From Tubulanus polymorphus (lineage: Eukaryota; Nemertea; Palaeonemertea; Tubulaniformes; Tubulanidae): a stretch of DNA of 64,000 nucleotides. This document shows, one piece after another, positions 14,117 through 23,773 of this stretch. The stretch covers positions 597,855-661,854 of the forward strand of contig NC_134030.1 of NCBI RefSeq assembly GCF_964204645.1, given 5' to 3'. Each line of letters opens with the position of its first letter. Within the stretch, counting starts at the first letter, position 1. A model generated the notes under the pieces. It saw only the letters and a program-made list of their open reading frames with translations, was not told where the DNA came from and made no database searches. A program made the position numbers and the translations under genes.

Positions 14117-14457
14117 TGACTGGTGTCCAGTCAGGTGTAAAGACTGGTGACCGTTCAGGTGTCGTTACCGGTGACCAGTCAGGTGTGGAGACCGGTGACC
14201 AGTCTGAGGTGTGGAGACCGTTGACCAGTCAGGTGTGGAGACCGGTGACCAGTCTGAGGTGTGGAGACCGGTCCAGTCAGGTGTGGAGACCGGTCACCAG
14301 TCAGGTGTGGAGACCGGTCACCAGTCAGGTGTGGAGACCGGTCACCAGTCTGAGGTGTCGAGACCGGTGACCAGTCTGAGGTGTGGAAACCGGTCACCAG
14401 TCTGAGGTGTGGAGACCGGTCACCAGTCTGAGGTGTGGAGACCGGTCACCAGTCAGG
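14117..14457. repeat. 22/25-bp minisatellite
   Basis: About 14 units built from ACCAGTCAGGTGTGGAGACC with a 3-base TGA insertion in some copies. GGTGACC and GGTCACC alternate between units, so neighbouring repeats can pair as hairpins. Confidence 0.93.
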
Positions 14458-15939
14458 TGCTGTGATAATTAGTTATTCACAACGACAAAAAATTACGAGA
14501 AAAAATCATAAATAATCATAATAAAACTGAAATTGCTTCCAAAGTTACAAATCAGAAATGGACACTAACACTTAGCGGGTAGCACCACAGGAGGGCTTGT
14601 AATACAGATTCTAACTACTCAATAATAAGCTGTATAAATGAAGTCGATAATTGTTGGGGCCATTTTCGGGTAATTAAGGGTAATTAGATAGAAAGTGGTG
14701 ACCACAGTGTCAATGGATACATTCAACACAACGCGAGGTGATGATATAGTGGTCCATTTATCAAACATGGACCCACACCAGTAAACTACATAGTATATCT
14801 TAATCCAGTTTCACAGTTTTGTGGGTCCGACTTGACTATGGATCCAATTCCACAGTTGTGTGGGTTCAATTTGCTTTTGGATCCACACAGTTGTGGGCAT
14901 AATTTGACTATGGATCCAATTCCACAGTTGTGTGGGTTTAATTTTTCTTTTGGTCCTCAAGTCCACGGTTATGTTGGTTTTATTTGACTCAAGGTCCGTG
15001 GAACTAAGAGACGTGTGCCGAAGAATTTTGAGAAATCGGAAAAAAAACTAAAACGAAAAACAAATCGAGTTTTTGATTTGTGATTGTAGGACTCGACGTC
15101 GCCGATGATATTCTAAATCCAGCGCGCACACATGACCACCGCGACCGACCAAACGTCACTCCGGATCCAGAAAAACGAATTTAAACGATTCAATAAAGAT
15201 CGTAGATAAGATCTCCAAATATTCTTTATCGCTTTTTTTAGAAACAGATTTCCAGCAATAATGTGGCAATTAATGTCGTTGTCACGAAATATCCGATAAA
15301 ATCTACATACATAAAAAACCTCGGAACAGACTGTGTGGTCTATTTCATCGCCGGACAATGTGTCTCCACAATGTACACCTAGGCGCCTTCTACGTCACAG
15401 GCACTATTCCTCGCATTTCATGCCTTTTCATTGTCTTCTAGTTTTAGAAGATTTCAAATTCGGCTCTTGTCGCGGTGGTTATCTGTCGTGTTGGGAGACA
15501 TTTGTCATATACTCGCATTCGTCTGTCTGCCCGTACACACACGTTCGAACAGTTCTCATTTTTTGTTTCTGTTTCCTCCGCACACGTCCTCATCTACAAC
15601 AATTAAAATCGTTATCGATCGCGCGGGACAATATTTCTCAACAATGCGAGTCGTTATCGATCACCACGGTTCCGCAGCAGTCGGCAATGGCATTAGTCTA
15701 TTGTGACGTTCAAATTCTCATCTGTTTTTCTCTTTTAAGACGGAAATGTTTTGGACGATTTAAAGCGACCGTAAGGAGAACAGATTAACGGATTAACGGA
15801 TTACTGCGGCTTCCCGACATATCCGCAGATTAAAGACAAATATTTCAGTTTTTATTGCAGAAAAAGATTTTCATGACCTTGGCCTCGCGGTGTATCCATT
15901 CGCAGAGAGCTCAATATGAAACTTTCGATACATCCAGAT
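14458..15939. other. Non-coding DNA with a diverged repeat
   Basis: At 14810-14990 a diverged repeat of about 60 bases (tggatccaattccacagttg) occurs three times. Two overlapping plus frames at 15.3-15.8 kb are unrecognised. Confidence 0.45.
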
Positions 15940-16207
15940 CCAGTTTTACAGTTCTGGATCAAGTTCCGCAGTTCTGGATCAAGTTCCGCAGTTCTGCATC
16001 CAGTTCCACAGTTCTGGACTCAGTTCTACAGTTGTGAACCCAGTTCCACAGTTCTAGATTCGGTTCCGAAACCAGTTCCAATATTCTAGACTCACTTTCA
16101 CAGTTCTGGGTCAGGTTCCACAGTTCGGGACATAGTTCCACAGTTGCAGGACCCGTTCCACAATTCTGGACATTATCTTCGGTTCCGGATAGAGTTCCAC
16201 AGTTCTG
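15940..16207. repeat. Degenerate 18-bp repeat (CAGTTCTGGATCAAGTTC)
   Basis: About 14 diverged copies of an 18-base unit containing agttccacagttctgga. It is open in some frames because the unit is a multiple of three. Confidence 0.85.
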
Positions 16208-17451
16208 GAGCCTGGCCATCTACGGTTCTGGACTTGGTTAAGGTTCTATAGACGCCACACGACGGAAATGAATTTATTCTAATTGCAGAATCAAATTTAA
16301 CCGGGTCCAGAAACCAGAAGATGAGTCTAGAAACGAGATGCAATTAACAAAATATTCGAGAAAAAAACACTGATAGGAACTGTGTTCTGTATGCAGTGGG
16401 GAACAACAAACAAGCGACAAATAAATGTGGAGTAGTTTATTCCACACAGCTGGAATTCAGACAGCCAATTAAAATCCAGACTTTTAATTTACATTTAATT
16501 GTCAGAATAATAACGAATTTTCAGTGCGATAATTACACCGAAACTATTTCATCTCCATCTATTGGATTTTCGGTGAACTAGTATTTCGAAAACTGACCTG
16601 GCATTAGTTCATAATTATGCCGTAACCAAAGTGTATGGCAGCACCGATCAGATCGTGAGTGTCTCGCACGAGATAACTGATTTTCGCGCGCGAAATGATT
16701 TCGAATAATAGATGGCGGTACTATACGGTGTAGATGTTTAATGATATCTCATCCGGTTTATCGAAGGATACGGAGGCTGTGTAGGTTACACTGATGAAGA
16801 ATTTGCGACAGATATTTTAAATAAAACGGTCCGAATAAGGTATGTACATATACCGGAAGTGTCATGGCCTCGGGGTGTTTCCGAAAGAACAGGCTTAACC
16901 TCGATTATTTGCTCGGGGAATTTCTCCTGAAATATCCTTGAATTAGGTCATGTACTCCCTCCGAGGTATCCGTCGAGTGATAGCTACTGATGGCTCACAC
17001 GATAAGTAGGATATCGTTGATTTAGAGACCTGTGAGCATTGACTCATACCTACCACAGGGACTATACCACAGCAGTTGGGTTTTGAGACAATAAACCACA
17101 GACAGGTTACGACATACATATGCAGCTCTAATGAAACCTTAACATTGTCCGTAAAATTAACACACCAATTTCTGCGTTTCTGCATGTCTGCGTTTTGAAG
17201 AAGCCGTGAGACGTACCCGTATCGGACTGTGTGTACCATACTACAATGTACATGCATTGTAGGTCACTGTCTGTATGTCTCATAATTAAGCCGTCTGCTA
17301 GTCTGTCTCTCTGCCGTCTGTTGTACCCGGTAAAAAACCGGTTTTCATCGAATCGAATGGATTGACGTCATCATATATTTCTAGTAATATATAGTAGAGT
17401 TGTTTAATACCGGAACACGAGTTTATTGATTATTATTCTGTGTTCGTAGAG
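16208..17451. other. Upstream region of the Shisa-like gene
   Basis: No gene recognised. An unrecognised 104-codon frame (16943-17257, minus) lacks any family signature. The promoter of the downstream gene presumably lies here, but no TATA box stands out at a useful distance. Confidence 0.4.
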
Positions 17452-20400
17452 ATGGCGGATGTTCGTATATTGATTACTGATATAGTCTGTTGGTGCGGAT
17501 GGATAGTGATTATTAGTTTACCGGCAGCAGATGGTGGTATGTCCTCCCGAGCTCGTGCTCCTAAACATTTAACAAATATTACAGTAAAACCTCTCGCCTA
17601 TTTCTGGGACAAATTCTAAATTCTTGAAATTCAAGGGCCGGTTTAACGGACCGGTATAACCTTTAACCCCGGGACTAACTGTATTCATTTTCAATTGAGT
17701 TAACCCTCGGGTTAAAGGTTATATCGGTCTCTAAAACCGGGCCCTAAAGTTTAAAAGCGAAAGTCCAAATTAAGGAATAGATGATGAATACGTTTGGAAT
17801 TCAGGAAACGATTTTCGTTTTTGTGTCCGAGATGGCCGTGCCCCGAGGTAGGCTTTGAGGTCTCTACAGAGTTCGGGGACAGATCCAGAGGGTTTTGTGA
17901 AATGTGTCCATCAATTTCTTTTCTAGTTCCCTTTTTGGTACCATTTTTGTCAACGAAGATAAAAATGTTATATAATTAAACAATTTAATATAAAATTGTT
18001 CCGAGACATTATTCCTGAAGATGACTATTAGGATATAGTCGAAACGTTGAATAAACTACACTAGCTCAAGGAATACAGTATTCCTGAAGATGACTATTAG
18101 GATATAGTCGAAACGTTGAATAAACTACTATCTCGAAGTTTCATTTTCGGACTTTTTATTATCATCGTGGGATTCTCTCCTCATCGCGTCAACACGGATA
18201 TTGTGTTTTACCTATCGTGACCTCAATGGTGGTAGTATACCTAATGTAGCCCTTACGGGACATGCATGTGTTAAGGTGCCATTCTGGTACGTGACAAGTC
18301 ATTCAAAATTGGCCTCTGGATCCGCCCCTGGAATTGTGAGTAAAATGTGACTATGAACTCGACTCTACCGTTAGTGCTAATGAGTTGAAATTTAATTTAT
18401 AGGGTCTATAATTGACAATGAACTCTACTGTCTAATAAGTCTCTAGGCTAAATTGATACCTTGTTTCTCCTAATCGCGCGGGTCATTTCGTAAACTGCAA
18501 TAAAATGTGTAATCAGTTCATTTAATTCTATATGTATATAACTGCCGGGTCTTTTATTGTCAGCTTGATCATGATTAAATAAAGTAATGTACAGGGTAGA
18601 TAGGCGGCCGGCCGGGTCAACTTTTTAACTCAGCATAAATGAGAAAAACAAGGTATCAATTTTTTTAGCCCTTCTAGAGAAAATCCTTAGAATAATTTGC
18701 GATAAATTTCTACCTTGTCGAAATTTTTAGAATTTCTCAAACGGTTTTTGTGTTTGTAGGTGTTTGCACCGCTTACTGTTCGGAATATGATATCTGGCAC
18801 GAGGATGAACACTGCAGTAAATACTGTTGCGGTGATATACAATTGAAATACTGCTGTTCCCGATACGCCAATCAAATATCAGCTCATGATAATCGTAGAG
18901 GACACGTAAACAGTAATTGTGGTGCAAGAGGGTATAACATTAGAATACTCAGCGTGTAGATTAGTACGGGTATCAATCTGCTGTCTATGCACCTCTTTTT
19001 CACTCTTGTGAAGTGCGCTGATAAAATGTCCAAAATCTGGTGTTTGTAGTTCATTTTCAATTAGAAATGTCTCAGGTGAAGCACTGAACACATGTGAAGT
19101 TTGGATGATCAGTTTTTGAAAGTGTGCTGATAAAATGTCTAATATCTGGTGTTTGTAGTTCATTTTCAATTAGAAATGTCTCAGGTGAAGCACTGAACAC
19201 ATGTGAAGTGTGGACGATCAGTTTCTGAAAGTGTGCTGATAAAATGTCTAATATCTGGTGTTTGTAGTTCATTTTCAATTAAAAATGTCTCAGATGAAGC
19301 ACTGAACACATGTGAAGTGTGGACGATCAGTTTTTGAAAGTGTGCTGATAAAATGTCTAATATCTGGTGTTTGTAGTTCATTTTCAATTAAAAATGTCTC
19401 AGGTGAAGCACTGAACACATGTGAAGTGTGGACGATCAGTTTCTGAAAGTGTGCTGATAAAATGTCTAATATCTGGTGTTTGTAGTTCATTTTCAATTAA
19501 AAATGTCTCAGGTGAAGCACTGAACACATGTGAAGTGTGGACGATCAGTTTTTGAAAGTGCGCTGATAAAATGTCTAATATCTGGTGTTTGTAGTTCATT
19601 TTCAATTAAAAATGTCTCAGGTGAAGCACTGAACACATGTGAAGTGTGGACGATCAGTTTCTGAAAGTGTGCTGATAAAATGTCTAATATCTGGTGTTTG
19701 TAGTTCATTTTCAATTAAAAATGTCTCAGGTGAAGCACTGAACACATGTGAAGTGTGGACGATCAGTTTCTGAAAGTGTGCAGATAAAATGTCTAATATC
19801 TGTTGTTTGTAGTTCATTTTCAATTAGAAATGTCTGGGGTGAAGCACTGAACACATGTGAAGTGTGGACGATCAGTTTCTGAAAGTGTGCTGATAAAATG
19901 TCTAATATCTGGTGTTTGTAGTTCATTTTCAATTAGAAATGTCTCAGGTGAAGCACTGAACACATGTGAAGTGTGGACGATTAGAAATTGGAAGAATATG
20001 TCGTTTTGGGTCCAGGCTGAGAAGAGGTAGTACTCCGTGACAATGCTGAGGAGGGGTTCCTTGGTCCACCGATAATGAGGTGCCTGTAGGCTCCTGATTG
20101 ATACCTGTATAAGTTGTCGCATGATCAATGTTCGATTCATCTGAATTAAATCCTATGTGGGGTATGTTCATCGTTTCTGAACAAAGATAGAAATGTTTAC
20201 GATTTTGTTTTTCAGCGGAGCATACATGTTACCGATAATCCTGTCTGCAGTATTTTCTATATTTCTCATTATCAGCGTGATAATCTGCATATTCTGTTGC
20301 AGATACCGCAGAGGTCGCTCCAGTAAGTATAGAATGTACATCAGTCGCTCTAGTTGGGACGATCATTATGTAAATTGAATTAGAAATATAAATTGGGGTT

Positions 20401-21605
20401 AGAAAATAGAGATGACTTCAGTAATGTGACGACTTATCCAAATGATGACTTACACTTAGTGAATTGAATTAGAAATACAAATTGAGACTCAAAAATAGAG
20501 ATGACTTCAGTAATGTGACGACTTATCCAAATGATGACTTACACTTAGTGAATTGAATTAGAAATATAAATTGAGACTCAAAAATAGAGATGACTTCAGT
20601 AATGTGACGACTTATCCAAATGATGACTTACACTTAGTGAATTGAATTAGAAATACAAATTGAGACTCAAAAATAGAGATGACTTCAGTAATGTGACGAC
20701 TTATCCAAATGATGACTTACACTTAGTGAATTGAATTAGAAATATAAATTGAGACTAAAAAATAGAGATGACTTCAGTAATGTGACGACTTATCCAAATG
20801 ATGACTTACACTTAGTGAATTGAATTAGAAATACAAATTGAGACTCAAAAATAGAGATGACTTCAGTAATGTGACGACTTATCCAAATGATGACTTACAC
20901 TTAGTGAATTGAATTAGAAATATAAATTGAGACTAAAAAATAGAGATGACTTCAGTAATGTGACGACTTATCCAAATGATGACTTACACTTAGTGAATAG
21001 AATTAGAAATACAAATTGAGACTCAAAAATAGAGATGACTTCAGTAATGTGACGACTTATCCAAATGATGACTTACACTTAGTAAATTGAATTAGAAATA
21101 GAAATTGAGACTCAAAAATAGAGATGACTTCAGTAATGTGATGACTTATCCAAATGATGACTTACACTTAGTAAATTGAATTAGATATTAGCAGAATTAT
21201 ACGAAGAATTGAGACTTGGAATAGATTCAGTAATACGTCGACTTTCTCAGCGCGTTTGACGCTTCGCACTATGTTGATTTTAAAACCTCAATATTCAAAT
21301 TAAACGAGATGATTAACATATTTAATTTATTGATCTCTATTTTAGCGCAAAGAGGTGCTGGTGGAGCGGTGATGTATACTGCCGCTGGTCCAGTTCAACC
21401 CACCGTGTACGGACCACCACCCACTACTACTGTTACCGGGTATCCTACTGCCGCGTATCCACAGCAACCGCAACAATACACCGCCGATGATTACCCTTTC
21501 GGACAAGGGACGCAATACAACGCCCCCTATCCACCAGCTAGTGCACCACCAGCACCTACGGACTATACAGCCCCTCCCCCATCTTATGATTCGGTTGTTA
21601 GATGA
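17452..21605 (+). CDS. Shisa-like single-pass membrane protein (4 exons, 207 residues)
   Basis: Exons are 17452-17536, 18760-18931, 20216-20322 and 21346-21605. All have GT-AG borders and phases that join in frame to 207 codons plus TGA. Exon 1 gives a hydrophobic N-terminus (about residues 10-25) that looks like a signal peptide. Exon 2 carries the Shisa-type cysteine module: C31, C35, C47, the pair C51-C52, the pair C60-C61, and C82. Exon 3 holds one membrane segment (about 91-114) followed by CCRYRRGR. Exon 4 is a cytosolic Pro/Tyr-rich tail ending APPPSYDSVVR, with a PPSY (PPxY) site that usually binds WW domains of NEDD4-type ligases. Shisa proteins act in the ER/endosomal system as receptor-trafficking adaptors; the role here is inferred from family. 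The exon 2 donor (gtataa at 18932) is the least certain join. Confidence 0.87.
17634..17745. mobile_element. MITE-like palindromic element in Shisa intron 1
   Basis: Ends are inverted copies (AGGGCCGGTTT and AAACCGGGCCC), and an inner pair, ATAACCTTTAACCC and GGGTTAAAGGTTAT, is nearly perfect. About 112 bases in all, with no coding capacity. Confidence 0.8.
18000..18135 (+). mobile_element. Tandem pair of CTGAAGA/stem/GAAA retroelement-end motifs
   Basis: Two nearly identical copies 69 bases apart. Each has CTGAAGA (18015 and 18084), a 6-bp stem (GACTAT/ATAGTC), GAAACGTTG and an overlapping AATAAA. They lie in intron 1 of the Shisa-like gene. Confidence 0.55.
18451..18660. mobile_element. 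210-bp inverted-repeat element in Shisa intron 1
   Basis: Bounded by ATTGATACCTTGTTTCTCC and its inverse ending ACAAGGTATCAAT. The interior (GGCGGCCGGCCGGGTCA) is shared in opposite orientation with 30765-30925. Non-autonomous MITE. Confidence 0.8.
19006..19985. repeat. 109-bp tandem array in Shisa intron 2, about 9 copies
   Basis: Unit start positions recur exactly every 109 bases. Copies are nearly identical, and most differ at cagtttTtgaaag versus cagtttCtgaaag, a difference that alternates along the first six units. Minus-strand open frames of 68 codons recur every 109 bases and are repeat artefacts. Confidence 0.96.
20375..21185 (+). repeat. 89-bp satellite array in Shisa intron 3, about 9 copies
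   Basis: Each unit contains GACTTCAGTAATGTGACGAC. Neighbouring units alternate aaataCaaattgagactC with aaataTaaattgagacta/c, a dimeric (178-bp) pattern. Related to the loci at 5.4 and 13.1 kb. Confidence 0.95.
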
Positions 21606-22076
21606 TCATTCAACTGTCACAGTACCCTTTTGGATTGGATTCGCGATTACTTAGCAACAGTCTATATTGTTGGAAATGTTTGGAGTTTTTATGGAAAGTA
21701 CATATAGTTCTGCATGCTGTGGAGCCTAGCCGCTGGATGCTGGGTGATCTGGAGCCGGGCCGCTGGATGCTGGGTGATCTGGAGCCGGGCCGCTGGATGC
21801 TGGGTGCTCTGTATCCTTGCTGCTGGATGCTGGATGCTATAATCGGGTAGAGCGCATGGAACAAACTGTCAAAATGAAGGAAGTGGACGCAACGTCGGAT
21901 CATATGGAATATGACTAACTTACTAAGATTATTATGTAACTCAATATCGACGACTATCCATTTATTCTTGTCTGGGATCTATTTTTTGAGAGATATTTCT
22001 CTTAATCTGTTGAACACATACCTCAAACTGGTCTTAATTGCACGATCTGTAAAATTGTGCAGACTGAATAAATAAA
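21606..22076 (+). other. 3'UTR of the Shisa-like gene
   Basis: Contains a 30-base repeat (GCCGCTGGATGCTGGGTGAT) about four times at 21718-21838, and overlapping AATAAA signals at 22067-22076. Another AATAAA at 22462-22467 could serve a longer form. Confidence 0.65.
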
Positions 22077-22489
22077 CCCTCGTTTTTATATCCATCTTAT
22101 ACACTGTGTACTGAACCACCGAAATGTTTTTACCTAAGAACCTTAGTATAATTTCTGAGGGTATGATTCCTACTTAGAAACGTCAGCGAGAAACATGATT
22201 TCATTTTTAAACAGTTTCAAATTCAAACACAATTTCATTTCTGAACCAGATTTTGTCCAAATATTCGAGTTAGGTTTGAATAAGGCGAGGAGGTTGAACC
22301 GTGTTCTCCCAAAAAGTCCACAAATGTTATATCTGAATGTTAAATGTGGAATTATTGTGTTTGTTTGAATGTGTGGTATCTAACAAGTGTCCTGTACAAT
22401 GTTCACACCCCGCGCATGCGCATCTAACCGTATAATGTGTGTATTGTACATTTTCTATACGAATAAAGTTAATTGTATGTATTGAATCA

Positions 22490-22740
22490 CGTGCTAAACT
22501 TAGAACAAGTTTCCGGAACCCAGTAATTACAGAAACTGAATCAGTCGGGAATTCAGCATCAGGACCACTCTGAATCAGTATCAGTAATTACTGGGTTCGA
22601 ACCCGCGACACCCCTGTACATCATCTATTCAACATCAAGGGCACTCTGAATCAGTATCAGTAATTACTGGGTTTGTACCCGGGACACCCCTGTACATCCT
22701 TTATTCAACATCAGGACCACACTGATTCAGTGTCAGTAAA
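22490..22740. repeat. Short array of a ~76-bp unit with B-box-like core, left copy
   Basis: About three units running from CAGTAATTACTGGGTT through CACCCCTGTACATC to CACTCTGAATCAGTAT. The first unit holds GGGTTCGAACCC, a perfect Pol III B-box word. The reverse-complement form is tandemly repeated at 29960-30270. Confidence 0.85.
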
Positions 22741-22905
22741 CTGTGCTGTACGGTGCTGCCGCTATGCTCGACATTAGCGGATTTTGCATAAACTAACACG
22801 AACTGACTCTGGCAGTAGACTCTCCTTGATTGCCAGAGTCGATTCCCGTTAGTGTATGAAAAATCCGCTAATGTTGAGCATAGCGGCAGCACCGGACGGT
22901 GTACT
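22741..22905. mobile_element. Foldback (long hairpin) element, left copy
   Basis: Arms of about 60 bases. The left arm starts gtgCTGCCGCTATGCTCGAC and the right arm ends GAGCATAGCGGCAGCAC, separated by a short loop near 22823-22838. A shorter relative is at 30275-30370. Confidence 0.85.
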
Positions 22906-23046
22906 GGGCAGCATTCGATTTCAATTTCTCGCCGTATCTCGGGTTCAAACCCAACCTGGTACATCCCTGTACATCCTCTATTCAGCACCAAGATCACTCT
23001 GAATCACTGTCCTCAGTAATTGGAATGAACCCAAACTATTAGCCCA

Positions 23047-23085
23047 ACCATGGACGTATGAACTAGATTATACGTCCATGGCCGA
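23047..23085. repeat. Palindrome ACCATGGACGTAT...ATACGTCCATGG
   Basis: An almost perfect inverted repeat with a loop of about 10 bases. A longer version of the same palindrome is at 30585-30628. Confidence 0.85.
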
Positions 23086-23486
23086 ATCAACAATTAGCGG
23101 TTCGGTTCCATCCTCTCCGAGATGAGCGTCGATTCTGCAGGTTTTAACTGCATGTCCGAACCCCGCGAGACGGACCACCTCCTAAATCTACCCCTGTGTA
23201 GAGATCCATTCAGTGACTGAGTGGAAAAATGCCCTTTAATCATAGAGTCCTATAGTCATAGAGTCCATCCATCAGCGCTCCAGTCTTCGACCACGACCCC
23301 AAAACTATCCTATACCTCTAAAACTATCCTTTTTCCGATAAAGTATGGAACTATTTTGCTCAATTTAGATTTACTCCATCTAGCTCATGATGAAACCTGT
23401 TAAAAATAGACTACAAAACTGGCTGAATAAACAAACCAAGAACGATTCAGACACAATCAATGTTGACGACTTACAGCACCATTTTG

Positions 23487-23492
23487 TTTATT
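23487..23492 (-). promoter_or_regulatory. Poly(A) signal candidate for the dioxygenase gene
   Basis: TTTATT on the plus strand reads AATAAA on the minus strand, about 280 bases after the stop codon. Confidence 0.45.
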
Positions 23493-23510
23493 TACTCAAA
23501 TTACATATCA

Positions 23511-23639
23511 GGGGTCAGTTGCTCAAAAGTTGGTTACAGATAACCAGTGGATAGTTGACATTAAACATTAAAAGTTCATTGTTACAGTGGTATTTATCCG
23601 CCGGTTATCTTTTACCAACTTTTGAGAAACTGACCCCCT
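23511..23639. mobile_element. MITE with GGGGTCAGTTGCTCAAAAGT ends
   Basis: Left end GGGGTCAGTTGCTCAAAAGT, right end ACTTTTGAGAAACTGACCCC. A 129-base non-coding element in the 3' region of the dioxygenase gene. Confidence 0.88.
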
Positions 23640-23773
23640 GTATAATATTAATTATGTAGAATATTGAATGCAAAAAATAGGTAATTAAGTAATGGATAAA
23701 AATATGGCCAGTGTTGTAGATACACGTGTGATAAATATCGGTTAGATTTAGGACTGAGTTTGTGGTTAATAGA

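Noticed and set aside
19072-20171. Series of nearly identical 68-codon minus frames (MKMNYKHQILDILSAHFQKL)
   Set aside because: They recur every 109 bases with the intronic array and lie antisense to the Shisa-like gene.
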